Of a stretch of 64,000 bases of DNA, positions 17,295 through 25,802 are shown one piece after another (within the stretch, counting starts at the first letter, position 1; every line of letters begins with the position of its first letter). Source of the DNA: JAZLFH01 sp045615705 (lineage in GTDB: Bacteria; Bacillota; Clostridia; UMGS1883). Location of the stretch: contig JAZLFH010000012.1 in assembly GCA_045615705.1 (NCBI GenBank), positions 1-64,000 on the forward strand, read 5' to 3'. Position numbers and translations under genes: made by a program. The notes under the pieces were generated by a model. It ran no database searches, was not told where the DNA came from, and was given only the letters and a program-made list of their open reading frames with translations.

Positions 17295-17972
17295 ATGAAA
17301 ATTTTAATTGTTGATGATGAAAAGTTACTTGTAAAAGGAATAAAATTTAATCTTGAACAGGACGGTTACACTGTTGAAACCGCTTATGACGGCGAAGAAG
17401 CATTGAAAATTGCCCGGGACAGGAGCATTTCACTTATAATACTCGATTTGATGCTTCCGAAGGTTGACGGACTTACGGTTTGTCAAAAGGTCAGGGAGTT
17501 CTCCTCTGTGCCTATTATTATGCTCACCGCAAAAACAGAGGATATGGATAAGATTATGGGACTTGAATACGGTGCAGACGACTACTTGACAAAGCCGTTT
17601 AACATTTTGGAACTCAAAGCCCGCATTAAAGCAATCCTCAGAAGATTAAGTAATCCCGGCGAAGAAAATAAAACGGTTAAATCCGGAGAAGTTGAACTTG
17701 ATTACAATTTAAGGAGAATAAAACTCGGAAACAAGGTAGTGGAACTTACTTCAAAGGAATTTGACCTTTGCGATTTGTTTGTGTCAAATCCGGGAAGAGT
17801 GTATTCTCGTGAAAATTTGCTTGACATTGTTTGGGGATACGATTATCCGGGCGATATAAGAACTGTTGATGTACATATACGCCGTCTTCGTGAGAAGATT
17901 GAACCGAGTGCGGCGGAACCGGAGTATATCCTTACAAAGTGGGGGGTAGGTTACTATTTCAGAGAAGTTTAA
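17295..17972 (+). CDS. OmpR/PhoB-family response regulator
   Basis: 225 residues. The N-terminal receiver domain has the acidic pair D7/D8, the phospho-acceptor D51 (ILDLMLP) and the conserved Lys in LTKPF. The C-terminal winged helix (about 125-225) carries LTSKEFDLCDL and RTVDVHIRRLREK, as in WalR/PhoP-type regulators. It is transcribed with the kinase and a GerMN lipoprotein. Targets cannot be told from the sequence; the context suggests envelope control. Confidence 0.94.
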   Translation: MKILIVDDEKLLVKGIKFNLEQDGYTVETAYDGEEALKIARDRSISLIILDLMLPKVDGLTVCQKVREFSSVPIIMLTAKTEDMDKIMGLEYGADDYLTKPFNILELKARIKAILRRLSNPGEENKTVKSGEVELDYNLRRIKLGNKVVELTSKEFDLCDLFVSNPGRVYSRENLLDIVWGYDYPGDIRTVDVHIRRLREKIEPSAAEPEYILTKWGVGYYFREV

Positions 17973-18000
17973 AAATGTTTTTTCAAGCATAAGGTGGCGT

Positions 18001-19383
18001 ATGGTAGCCACCTATTTGCTTATAATTATGATTGCGGTAACTTTCATTTGCATCTATACGATAACTGCGACAAGGAAGCACCTTATAGAGCAAAAAGAGA
18101 TGCAAGCACTTACACAGGCAAATATGGTATCAAATTACATAAGCAGATATAAAGATTTAAGTGAAGAAAGTATATCGTTTCTTCTTCAAAAAATGCTTCA
18201 GCTTCCCAACGATTCAAGACTTATAAGACTTGATACGGATGCACGGGTTATATTTGATTCAAAAGAAACATTAAAAGGCAAAATTCTTACGGAACCGTTG
18301 GCGTTTAAGGCACTTTCGGGGAGCAGTGATACCGATTACACAAGGGAAAGTTCCGGTGGCTCGGTAGTAAATGCATCTGTCAGCATAACCGAGGATAAAA
18401 GAGTAACGGGAGCAGTATTTATACAGTTCGGAGTGTCCGATATTGACAATTATGTAGAGGATATGGCAAAAAAAATGCTTCTTTTTGCCCTCTTTTTCGT
18501 GCTTTTGGCAATTGTTATCTGCCACTTTTTTTCAAGTGTTGTTACAAGACCGATAGAAACTCTTACACATCAACTTGAAAGTGCAATAGAATCCGAAGAA
18601 GATGATATTACGCTTCCGTCTGCGGGTGGCGGCGAGATTGGAAAACTTGTTGAGTCGTTTAATAAAATGACCGAAAAAATTCGGCAACAGGAGGAAAAAA
18701 GACAGGAATTCGTTTCAAACGCTTCGCACGAACTGAAAACGCCCCTGAGTGCGATTAAACTTATTTCCGACTCACTCATTCAAACTCCCGATGCACCAAA
18801 AGAAATGGTGGACGAGTTTTTAAACGACATGAATGTTGAAGTTGACAGACTTACAAGAATAGTAAATAAACTTTTAACGCTCACCAAAATGGACAGCAGC
18901 GTGTCGGTTATGCGTATGGAGTTCTTGGTAATGGATTTTTCCGATGTAATAGCAAATGCAATAAAGGCACTAAGACCTCTTGCGGACAGCAAAAATATTG
19001 AACTGACTTACGAATCCGAAGGCCCTATCTACTTTAAAATTGAAAGGGACAGGCTTTGGGAGGCGGTATATAATCTTATAGATAACAGCATAAAGTACAC
19101 ACACGAGGGCGGTCATGTAGAAGTTACGCTTACAAAAGAAGACAACACGGCAAAACTTACGGTAAAAGACAGCGGAATAGGTATTGCTCAAGAAGAGCAG
19201 TATAAGATTTTTGACAGATTTTATCGTGTTGACAAGGCAAGGGCGAGAGAAACGGGAGGAACGGGACTCGGGCTTTCAATCACATTAAGTGCGGTTGAAC
19301 TTCACGGAGGAAGTATTCAGGTGGAAAGTGAAGAAGGCGTTGGAACATGTTTTACCGTTTCAATTCCCATTACACTTAAATAA
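18001..19383 (+). CDS. sensor histidine kinase (HAMP-HisKA-HATPase)
   Basis: 460 residues from the ATG at 18001, which has AAGGTGG only 3 bp upstream. TM1 is about 4-24, an extracytoplasmic sensor region runs to about 155, and TM2 is about 158-180. Then come a HAMP domain, HisKA (ASHELKTPLSAIK, phospho-His at 243) and HATPase_c (NLIDNSIKYT, GTGLGLSI). The frame stays open upstream to 17950 and encodes a basic FSSIRWRM stretch typical of such kinases just before TM1. The real start may therefore be a non-canonical codon such as ATT at 17956, overlapping the regulator gene. Confidence 0.92.
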   Translation: MVATYLLIIMIAVTFICIYTITATRKHLIEQKEMQALTQANMVSNYISRYKDLSEESISFLLQKMLQLPNDSRLIRLDTDARVIFDSKETLKGKILTEPLAFKALSGSSDTDYTRESSGGSVVNASVSITEDKRVTGAVFIQFGVSDIDNYVEDMAKKMLLFALFFVLLAIVICHFFSSVVTRPIETLTHQLESAIESEEDDITLPSAGGGEIGKLVESFNKMTEKIRQQEEKRQEFVSNASHELKTPLSAIKLISDSLIQTPDAPKEMVDEFLNDMNVEVDRLTRIVNKLLTLTKMDSSVSVMRMEFLVMDFSDVIANAIKALRPLADSKNIELTYESEGPIYFKIERDRLWEAVYNLIDNSIKYTHEGGHVEVTLTKEDNTAKLTVKDSGIGIAQEEQYKIFDRFYRVDKARARETGGTGLGLSITLSAVELHGGSIQVESEEGVGTCFTVSIPITLK

Positions 19384-19393
19384 GGAGAAAATT

Positions 19394-20308
19394 ATGAAAA
19401 AACTTTGTTTGATTTTATCGCTTATTTTAATAATTCCGTCTTTTTGTTCGTGTTCTTTAAAAAACAGCATAAAGATAAATGTGTATTTTAAAACAAAGGA
19501 TTATTCCTTGGCAAAAGAAACGAGATTTATAAAAAAAGAAGATGTTACGACCGCAGAAAAAGCAAAGTTTGCTTTAAACTGCATTATCGGAAAGCCGACA
19601 AATCCCGATACACTTCCCGTAGCACCGGAAAATCTTCGCCTTTTAAGTATCGGTGTGGACGGAAATACTGTTAAGGTCAACTTCTCAAACGATTACTATA
19701 AATTAACCGGAGTTGACGAACTTGTTTTCAGGTATGCTCTTGTAAATACGCTTTGTGAAATTGACGACATTTCTTCAATACAGATTTTGGTTGATTCAAA
19801 CCCTCTTTTATCGCAAACGGGCGGAACAGAATTAGGTGTTATAAGTAAATATGATATGATTTCGGACTTGACATCAAAATCTGCCGACACGATTTTAGTA
19901 AAACTTTACTTTAAATCTCAAAACGAAAACCTGCTTGACTTTGAGCAAAGAGTGGTTACGGTTCCGGGAACAAAAAGCGTGGAGAAATCGGTTGTAACAG
20001 AACTCTTAAAAGGAAGCACCAATCCCGATCTTGCAAACACAATTCCTACGGAAACAAAACTTATTGATATCGAAGTAAAAGACGGCGGGGTTTGCTTTGT
20101 AAACCTTTCAAAAGAGTTTTTGGAAAAGGCAAGTACGGATTTTAACACCAATAATTTTGCTATATACTCCATAGTAAATTCACTTACTGAACTTCCTGAC
20201 ATTACATCCGTACAATTTATGATTGAGGGCAAAACAAACACCGAATACGGAACAATAAAACTTGACGAACCGTTTTTGAGAAACGAAGATTTTATAAAGA
20301 GAAATTGA
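19394..20308 (+). CDS. lipoprotein with two GerMN domains
   Basis: 304 residues; the ATG follows AAGGAG. A signal sequence with a lipobox-like PSFCSC end suggests a lipid-anchored envelope protein. Two GerM/sporulation-germination (GerMN) domains follow: about 50-160 and 175-295, each with a VNFS or VNLS strand pattern and SIVNSLTEL or ALVNTLCEI helices. Placement after a regulator-kinase pair mirrors MtrA-MtrB-LpqB of Actinobacteria, where the GerMN lipoprotein LpqB modulates the kinase. A similar role here is inference. Confidence 0.88.
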   Translation: MKKLCLILSLILIIPSFCSCSLKNSIKINVYFKTKDYSLAKETRFIKKEDVTTAEKAKFALNCIIGKPTNPDTLPVAPENLRLLSIGVDGNTVKVNFSNDYYKLTGVDELVFRYALVNTLCEIDDISSIQILVDSNPLLSQTGGTELGVISKYDMISDLTSKSADTILVKLYFKSQNENLLDFEQRVVTVPGTKSVEKSVVTELLKGSTNPDLANTIPTETKLIDIEVKDGGVCFVNLSKEFLEKASTDFNTNNFAIYSIVNSLTELPDITSVQFMIEGKTNTEYGTIKLDEPFLRNEDFIKRN

Positions 20309-20353
20309 GAAAAGATGCGTGTTTATATAATAAAAAGCATTTAAGAGGGAAAT

Positions 20354-22234
20354 ATGAGCATTTTAACTGTCAGCAACCTCACAAAATCATTTGGAGAAAG
20401 AACTCTTTTTAAAAATATTTCTTTTCGCATTGATGAGGGAATGAAAATAGGTCTTATAGGTGCAAACGGAGTGGGCAAAACCACTCTTTTTCGCATACTT
20501 ATGGGCGATGAAGAAAAAAGCGGAGGCGAGGTGTATATTTCAAAGTCGCAGCCCTTGGTTTGTATGGAGCAAACCGTAACAAGAGAAAAAATAACAGTTT
20601 ATGATTACACACTTGAAGCATTTAAGAATCTGACTGAAACAGAAGAAGAACTTAGAGAAATTGCAACTGAACTTGAAAATGAGTACAGCGAAACACTTGC
20701 CCAAAAATATGCCGAAAAAAACGACATTTACATAAAAAGCGGCGGTTCCACATACAGGTCAATTGCCAAACAAACCCTTATAGGACTTGGGTTTTCGGAA
20801 GACGAACTTGATAAGGATATGTCAGTCCTTTCGGGGGGTCAAGTAACCAGGGCAAGTCTTGCGAGAATACTTTTATCGGACTCCGCTCTGATGCTTCTTG
20901 ACGAGCCGACAAACCACCTTGATTTAAAATCGCTTGAATTTTTGGAAAATTTTTTAAAGAATACAAAAAAAGCATTTGTGGTAATAAGCCACGACAGATA
21001 TTTTTTGGACAGCGTTACAAATGTAACAATGGAACTTGAAAACAATTGCATAACGGAATATAAAGGCTCCTATTCTGATTTTATCAAGAAAAAAGATGCA
21101 AAATTCGAGTCTGATTTAAAAAAATATGAACAGACAAAAAAAGAGATAAGCCGTATTGAAGGAATAATCGACCAACAGCGTTCTTTCGGCAGAGAGAGAA
21201 ATTTTGTAACGATACAAAGCAAACAAAAAAGCATCGACAGACTAAAAGAAAATCTTATAAAGCCCGAGAAAAACACAAGCAGAATAAAGTTTAAATTTCA
21301 TTTACAAAAAGAGAGCGGAAATGATGTATTAAGAATAAAAAATTTAAAAAAATCGTTTGGCGAAAAGACTCTTTTTCAAGATTTTTCATTTGAACTTCAT
21401 AAAAGAGAGCGTGTTTTTGTCATAGGCGAAAACGGATGCGGAAAGAGTACGCTATTAAAGATTATTGCAAAGGTTATTAATCAGGATGACGGCGAAATCC
21501 TATACGGAAGCAAAGTCGAAAAAGCGTTTTATGACCAAAGCCAGGAAGACCTTATAAAAAATAAAACGGTTATTTCAAATATATGGGACGAATACCCCAA
21601 AATGACCGAAACCGAAGTCAGAAATGCTTTGGCGTCATTTCTCATAAGAGGAGATGATGTGTACAAGGAAGTTTCGTTGATTTCCGGCGGAGAAAAAGCG
21701 AGAGTTTCGCTTTTAAAGACAATGCTTAAAGGTGCTAATTTGCTTCTTTTGGACGAGCCGACAAACCACCTTGACATATACTCTAAGGAAGCCCTCGAAA
21801 ACGCCCTTGATGACTATGACGGCACAATTCTTGCAGTCAGTCATGACAGATATCTTATAAATAAATTTGCAGATGTTATCCTTGCTTTTGAAAAAAACAA
21901 GATACGAGTATTTCGAGGAAATTTTGACTCTTACACGGAGTTTATCGAAAAAATGCAAAAAGACGAGGTAATAAAAGCACCTCAAAAAAAGGTGAGCGAT
22001 TACGAAAAACAAAAAGAATTACGCCGTGCAAAGCAAAAAAAAGACGGTGCGATAAAACGCACCGAAGAAAAAATAGAAAAAGCGGAAATGATAAAACAAG
22101 ACCTTGAAAAAGAACTCGAAACGCTCACTGATGACTATCAAAAAATTATGGAAGTAACTCAAAAAATCGAAGAAACGGAGAACTTAATTAAAGAATATAT
22201 GGAAGAGTGGGAAAACCTTTTTACCTCGGAATAA
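20354..22234 (+). CDS. ABC-F family ATPase
   Basis: 626 residues with two ABC domains in one chain and no membrane segments. Walker A motifs are GANGVGKTT and GENGCGKST; both signatures (LSGGQ, ISGGE) and both LLDEPTNHLD Walker B motifs are present. The linker between the domains and a basic coiled-coil C-terminal tail (about 535-626) are typical. ABC-F proteins act on the ribosome; some protect against antibiotics, others such as YdiF/Uup are housekeeping. The 3' end overlaps the convergent sipL-like gene by 14 bp. Confidence 0.93.
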   Translation: MSILTVSNLTKSFGERTLFKNISFRIDEGMKIGLIGANGVGKTTLFRILMGDEEKSGGEVYISKSQPLVCMEQTVTREKITVYDYTLEAFKNLTETEEELREIATELENEYSETLAQKYAEKNDIYIKSGGSTYRSIAKQTLIGLGFSEDELDKDMSVLSGGQVTRASLARILLSDSALMLLDEPTNHLDLKSLEFLENFLKNTKKAFVVISHDRYFLDSVTNVTMELENNCITEYKGSYSDFIKKKDAKFESDLKKYEQTKKEISRIEGIIDQQRSFGRERNFVTIQSKQKSIDRLKENLIKPEKNTSRIKFKFHLQKESGNDVLRIKNLKKSFGEKTLFQDFSFELHKRERVFVIGENGCGKSTLLKIIAKVINQDDGEILYGSKVEKAFYDQSQEDLIKNKTVISNIWDEYPKMTETEVRNALASFLIRGDDVYKEVSLISGGEKARVSLLKTMLKGANLLLLDEPTNHLDIYSKEALENALDDYDGTILAVSHDRYLINKFADVILAFEKNKIRVFRGNFDSYTEFIEKMQKDEVIKAPQKKVSDYEKQKELRRAKQKKDGAIKRTEEKIEKAEMIKQDLEKELETLTDDYQKIMEVTQKIEETENLIKEYMEEWENLFTSE

Positions 22235-23747
22235 TTAACGGACAGCCTGCTTCTAATTCGTCTTTGTCAATTAAGTTAACGCTCTTTAAGTCCGAAACCT
22301 TTATGTTGTGCTTTTTTGCGATTGACCAAGGCGTGTCGTCTTCTTTTACATAAGAAATTATAATTGACGGACGGTTTTCTTTTTGAAACTCTGTTTCTTC
22401 TGCATTTTCTATGTATGTCAACTCTTGCGTTTCACTGCATGACGCACTTATCAAAACATTTGCCCGTACATCAATACTTCTGCTGCTCGATACTGAAAAT
22501 GAGATGTTTAAAAGGCGGGCATGTGCCACAGCCTCTCCGATATCGCATGAATCCTTCTTTACGGTGTGAGTAAAGGGGATTTTTTCGTTAAATGTGTTAA
22601 TCGGAGAGGAAGAATCGTTTGATGAATACAAAACAGAAACATCTAAATTTCCGTAAACAGTCAGTGAATTTTTCAAATCCTCACTTTTTTCAACCGTAAC
22701 CGCAGCACATACTTCACAGACATTTTCTATATCGGGAAGGTTTTCAAAAACAGTCAGTGACGCCTTTATAAAATGCTCACTTGAAGCAGTTTTTACAGGC
22801 GTGGTGTATGAAATTGTGTTTGTATCTGTTTTTAAAGCACCGTGTGGTAAAAATGCATCTTTTACAGAGTCAAACTCTACATTTTCGCATCCTTTAACGG
22901 TAAATGTAAGAGTAAAAGAAATATTTACACAGTATCCGTCATTTTCGCCGTCATCACAAAGAGAAGCGACAACATTTTTTACGGAAACATCACCCTTTAT
23001 ATCCATGTCGCCGTTTAGATTTTCCGTGTCAACAATTTCGGTAAAAGGAAGTTCGTTTTCACTGCTTAAAACCGCACCGTCCGCTATGTAGAGAGTATTT
23101 ACAAATACGCTTCCCCGAATTACGGCTTTGTTGGAAACGGCTTTTATGCTTGTAATTTCCGCTTTTGCGGTTGATTTTAAAATTTCGTCCGCTTTTTTTG
23201 ATGAATGAGGAAGTTCAAATGTGTCTTGAATATCAACATCTTTTTTGGAAAAAGCACCAAGGCAAACGGCAGTAACATGCTCTTTTAAAACTTCGGCGGA
23301 AGAAATATCATCTACAATTTCGGGCGACATTTCATTTGTTGCCTCAACCAAAAGTCCCAAATCTGCTTTAAGAGAGAGTTTCCGGCAGTTTTGAAGTTTG
23401 AACGAAGAACTGCTTTTCTCAACGCTTGAAGAAATTTTTGACTCGGGGGTTACTTTTTCGCCTTCGCACATTTCGGAAAAGGGAGCCGTTACTCTTAAAG
23501 AACAGATACTTCTTTGTTCGTCATCTGCGAGATAAATAACGCAAAAATCAACATTACCCGATAAAAGCACTCTTGATTCCTGGGCTTCGTCCGAGTTTAT
23601 GTATGCGTTTTCCGACACATTTAAAACCTTTAAAATATCAGGTTTCGTGTCGGGTACTATAATATCTGCTTCGACAGATGCTTTGTGGCATACACTAAGA
23701 GTGTTACAAGAAATAACAGGGAAAGTTTTATTTACTGAAATTGACAT
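22221..23747 (-). CDS. SipL-like spore coat morphogenesis protein (SPOCS/DUF3794 repeats plus LysM)
   Basis: 508 residues. The ATG at 23747 has AAGGAGG; the longer frame is rejected. Repeated SPOCS (DUF3794) domains fill most of the chain (VEADIIVPDTKPDILKVL opens the first). A C-terminal LysM (about 460-508, DDTPWSIAKKHNIKVSDLK) follows. This architecture matches SipL of Clostridioides difficile, which binds SpoIVA through its LysM and anchors the coat to the forespore. Likely expressed in the mother cell; no sigma-E promoter could be assigned with confidence. Confidence 0.85.
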   Translation of the reverse strand: MSISVNKTFPVISCNTLSVCHKASVEADIIVPDTKPDILKVLNVSENAYINSDEAQESRVLLSGNVDFCVIYLADDEQRSICSLRVTAPFSEMCEGEKVTPESKISSSVEKSSSSFKLQNCRKLSLKADLGLLVEATNEMSPEIVDDISSAEVLKEHVTAVCLGAFSKKDVDIQDTFELPHSSKKADEILKSTAKAEITSIKAVSNKAVIRGSVFVNTLYIADGAVLSSENELPFTEIVDTENLNGDMDIKGDVSVKNVVASLCDDGENDGYCVNISFTLTFTVKGCENVEFDSVKDAFLPHGALKTDTNTISYTTPVKTASSEHFIKASLTVFENLPDIENVCEVCAAVTVEKSEDLKNSLTVYGNLDVSVLYSSNDSSSPINTFNEKIPFTHTVKKDSCDIGEAVAHARLLNISFSVSSSRSIDVRANVLISASCSETQELTYIENAEETEFQKENRPSIIISYVKEDDTPWSIAKKHNIKVSDLKSVNLIDKDELEAGCPLIIPR

Positions 23748-23848
23748 AACTTTGTCCTCCTTAAAAATCCTACACCACATAATATGAGCAGTAAAGATTT
23801 TTTATGCTAAACTTTTAAAACAGTTTTACTCAAAAATAAAAATTTTAC

Positions 23849-23877
23849 TTGACAGTAATTTTCTTTATGGTTATAAT
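23849..23877 (+). promoter_or_regulatory. rpsU promoter
   Basis: TTGACA at 23849-23854, 17-bp spacer, TATAAT at 23872-23877: a full consensus sigma-A promoter, fitting a ribosomal protein gene. Confidence 0.88.
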
Positions 23878-23930
23878 TAATAAGTACCAGACCCCGACCG
23901 TAGGTCGCAAAACAGAGAGGGGGGTAAAAA

Positions 23931-24107
23931 ATGTCCGAAATTAGAGTTAAAGATAATGAATCTTTAGACAGTGCGCTTAGAAGATTTAAGCGTTCTTGTG
24001 CTCGTGCGGGCGTTCTTTCTGAAGTCCGTAAGAGAGAGCATTACGAGAAACCCAGCGTAAAGCGTAAGAAAAAATCTGAGGCGGCACGCAAAAGAAAATT
24101 CAGATAA
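23931..24107 (+). CDS. rpsU: 30S ribosomal protein S21
   Basis: 58 residues. The sequence MSEIRVKDNESLDSALRRF and a lysine/arginine-rich tail (KRKKKSEAARKRKFR) identify S21. The ATG follows AGAGAGGGGGG. The protein binds the 30S subunit and aids initiation. A consensus promoter and its own terminator make it a single-gene unit. The leader holds a small GACC/GGTC hairpin. Confidence 0.97.
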   Translation: MSEIRVKDNESLDSALRRFKRSCARAGVLSEVRKREHYEKPSVKRKKKSEAARKRKFR

Positions 24108-24111
24108 TTAT

Positions 24112-24146
24112 AAAGTCGTCCACAAGGGCGACTTTAATTATTTTAT
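24112..24146 (+). terminator. rpsU terminator
   Basis: AAAGTCG (24112-24118) pairs with CGACTTT (24129-24135), followed by a T-rich run. Confidence 0.7.
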
Positions 24147-24167
24147 TGTCGAAAATGGGAGGATTAT

Positions 24168-24629
24168 ATGCTCTTTCGCAATGCAGATTTAAATGAAGCC
24201 GAGGCTATTGCCGAGTTAATATATGATACAGTTCACAATGTGTGTTGTGATGACTACACACAAAGACAACTTGAAGCATGGGCACCTAAAAAATTTGACA
24301 TAAGGCTTTTAAAGGAGTCTTTAAAACGAACATATACCTGCGTGGCAGATGATAACGGCAAAATTGTAGGTGTAATAAATATAGAATTTGACGGATATAT
24401 TAACAGACTTTTTGTAGAAAAAACCCGTCTCAGGCAGGGCATTGCCACCGCCCTTTTAAAAAAGGGCGAGGAGTGGGCGAAGAAAAACGGCATTGCTGTT
24501 TTAACGCTTGAAGCGAGCCTCACAGCCATTCCTTTTTATCTTACAAACGGGTTTGAAAAAAGCGGAAAGACACGAAAAATCAAAAACGGAGTAGAGTTTT
24601 TTAATGACAGGATGGTAAAATTTATTTGA
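24168..24629 (+). CDS. GNAT-family N-acetyltransferase
   Basis: 153 residues, with GGGAGG before the ATG. The acetyl-CoA binding motif A appears as LRQGIATALLKKGEEWAK. The N-terminal part (LFRNADLNEAEAIAELIYDTV) and the C-terminal FYLTNGFEKSGKTR complete the fold. It resembles the PhnO/ElaA-like small-molecule group; the substrate is unknown. It lies just upstream of ung and is probably co-transcribed with it. Confidence 0.87.
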   Translation: MLFRNADLNEAEAIAELIYDTVHNVCCDDYTQRQLEAWAPKKFDIRLLKESLKRTYTCVADDNGKIVGVINIEFDGYINRLFVEKTRLRQGIATALLKKGEEWAKKNGIAVLTLEASLTAIPFYLTNGFEKSGKTRKIKNGVEFFNDRMVKFI

Positions 24630-24642
24630 GAGGAAAATTTTT

Positions 24643-25317
24643 ATGGTGTTACTTAAAAACGATTGGGATGATGTAATCGGCGGTGAGTTTTCAAAGCCGT
24701 ATTACTTAAAACTTCGTGAATTTCTGAAAGCAGAATATGAAAATTACAACATATATCCCGATATGTACGACCTTTTTACGGCACTTAAAGTTACATCATA
24801 TAAAGATACAAAGGTTGTAATATTGGGACAAGACCCGTACCATGAAAAAAACCAAGCCCACGGAATGAGTTTTTCGGTAAAACCGGGTGTGGCAATTCCG
24901 CCGTCACTTTTAAATATGTACAAAGAACTAAATCGTTCACTCGGACTTTTTATTCCCAATAACGGCTATCTTCTTGATTGGGCAAAACAGGGCGTCCTTC
25001 TTTTAAACACGGTTTTAACGGTTCGTGAGGGCGAAGCAAATTCGCACAGAGGAAAAGGCTGGGAAATCTTTACGGACAGCGTAATTAAAGCACTGAGCGA
25101 AAGAAAAGACCCGGTGATATTTTTGCTTTGGGGTAACAACGCACGGGAAAAGAAAAATCTGATTGATGAAACTCGCCACTATGTTCTTGAAGCACCGCAT
25201 CCGAGTCCGCTTTCGGCAAACCGCGGATTTATAGGTTCGGACCACTTTAAAAAGGCTAACGAAATTTTAATTTCGCTTTTAAAATCGCCTATTGATTGGC
25301 AAATTAAGAATATTTAA
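24643..25317 (+). CDS. ung: uracil-DNA glycosylase, family 1
   Basis: 224 residues, usual length. It removes uracil from DNA in base-excision repair. Seen: the water-activating GQDPYH loop with its catalytic Asp, the LLNTVLTVR motif, and the HPSPLSANRGF leucine/intercalation region. GAGAGG precedes the ATG. Confidence 0.97.
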   Translation: MVLLKNDWDDVIGGEFSKPYYLKLREFLKAEYENYNIYPDMYDLFTALKVTSYKDTKVVILGQDPYHEKNQAHGMSFSVKPGVAIPPSLLNMYKELNRSLGLFIPNNGYLLDWAKQGVLLLNTVLTVREGEANSHRGKGWEIFTDSVIKALSERKDPVIFLLWGNNAREKKNLIDETRHYVLEAPHPSPLSANRGFIGSDHFKKANEILISLLKSPIDWQIKNI

Positions 25318-25355
25318 TGTTTTTTTGCACAAAATAAGCCCAAGGAAGTGATTAA

Positions 25356-25709
25356 ATGCAGTATCTTTGGGCATTTTTAACAGGCGGAGTACTTTGTGCA
25401 ATCGGTCAAATATTAATTGACAAGACAAAACTTACTCCGGCAAGAATACTTGTTATGTATGTTACGGCAGGAGTTTTTCTTTCGCTCATAGGAGTGTACG
25501 AGCCGCTTGTAAAATTTGCGGGAGCGGGAGCGACAGTACCTCTTACGGGATTCGGGTATGTTCTTTATAACGGAGTGGTAAAAGCGATAAAAGAATACGG
25601 GTTTTCGGGAGTGTTCTCGGGCGGACTTGTATCGTCATCGCTCGGAGTCGGCTGTGCAATAATCTTTGCACTTATGGCATCTGCACTCAGCAAACCGAAA
25701 ATGAAATAA
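25356..25709 (+). CDS. spoVAE: stage V sporulation protein AE
   Basis: 117 residues with three to four hydrophobic segments and the family features LTPARILVMYV and GGLVSSSLGVG. SpoVA proteins form the channel that moves dipicolinic acid into the forespore and out at germination. In most spore formers spoVAE lies next to spoVAC and spoVAD; here it stands alone between ung and cysS. AAGGAAG precedes the ATG. Confidence 0.93.
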   Translation: MQYLWAFLTGGVLCAIGQILIDKTKLTPARILVMYVTAGVFLSLIGVYEPLVKFAGAGATVPLTGFGYVLYNGVVKAIKEYGFSGVFSGGLVSSSLGVGCAIIFALMASALSKPKMK

Positions 25710-25724
25710 ATAGCATTTTTCTTA

Positions 25725-25757
25725 AAAACAAGAGGCAAAAAACTCTTGTTTTTTTGT
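25725..25757. terminator. terminator after spoVAE
   Basis: AAAAACAAGAG (25725-25735) pairs with CTCTTGTTTTT (25743-25753), then more T. Its right arm also supplies the -35 element of the cysS promoter. Confidence 0.85.
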
Positions 25758-25774
25758 GCTTTCTAATATATAAT
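25746..25774 (+). promoter_or_regulatory. cysS promoter
   Basis: TTGTTT at 25746-25751, 17-bp spacer, TATAAT at 25769-25774. The leader is under 30 bases, so there is no room for a T-box. Confidence 0.65.
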
Positions 25775-25802
25775 ATAAGGTGCAAAAAGGGGGATTTGTG
25801 TT

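Noticed and set aside
25755..25802. T-box leader for cysS
   Set aside because: The promoter leaves a leader of under 30 bases and there is no T-box sequence. The same applies to tyrS at 52205-52235.
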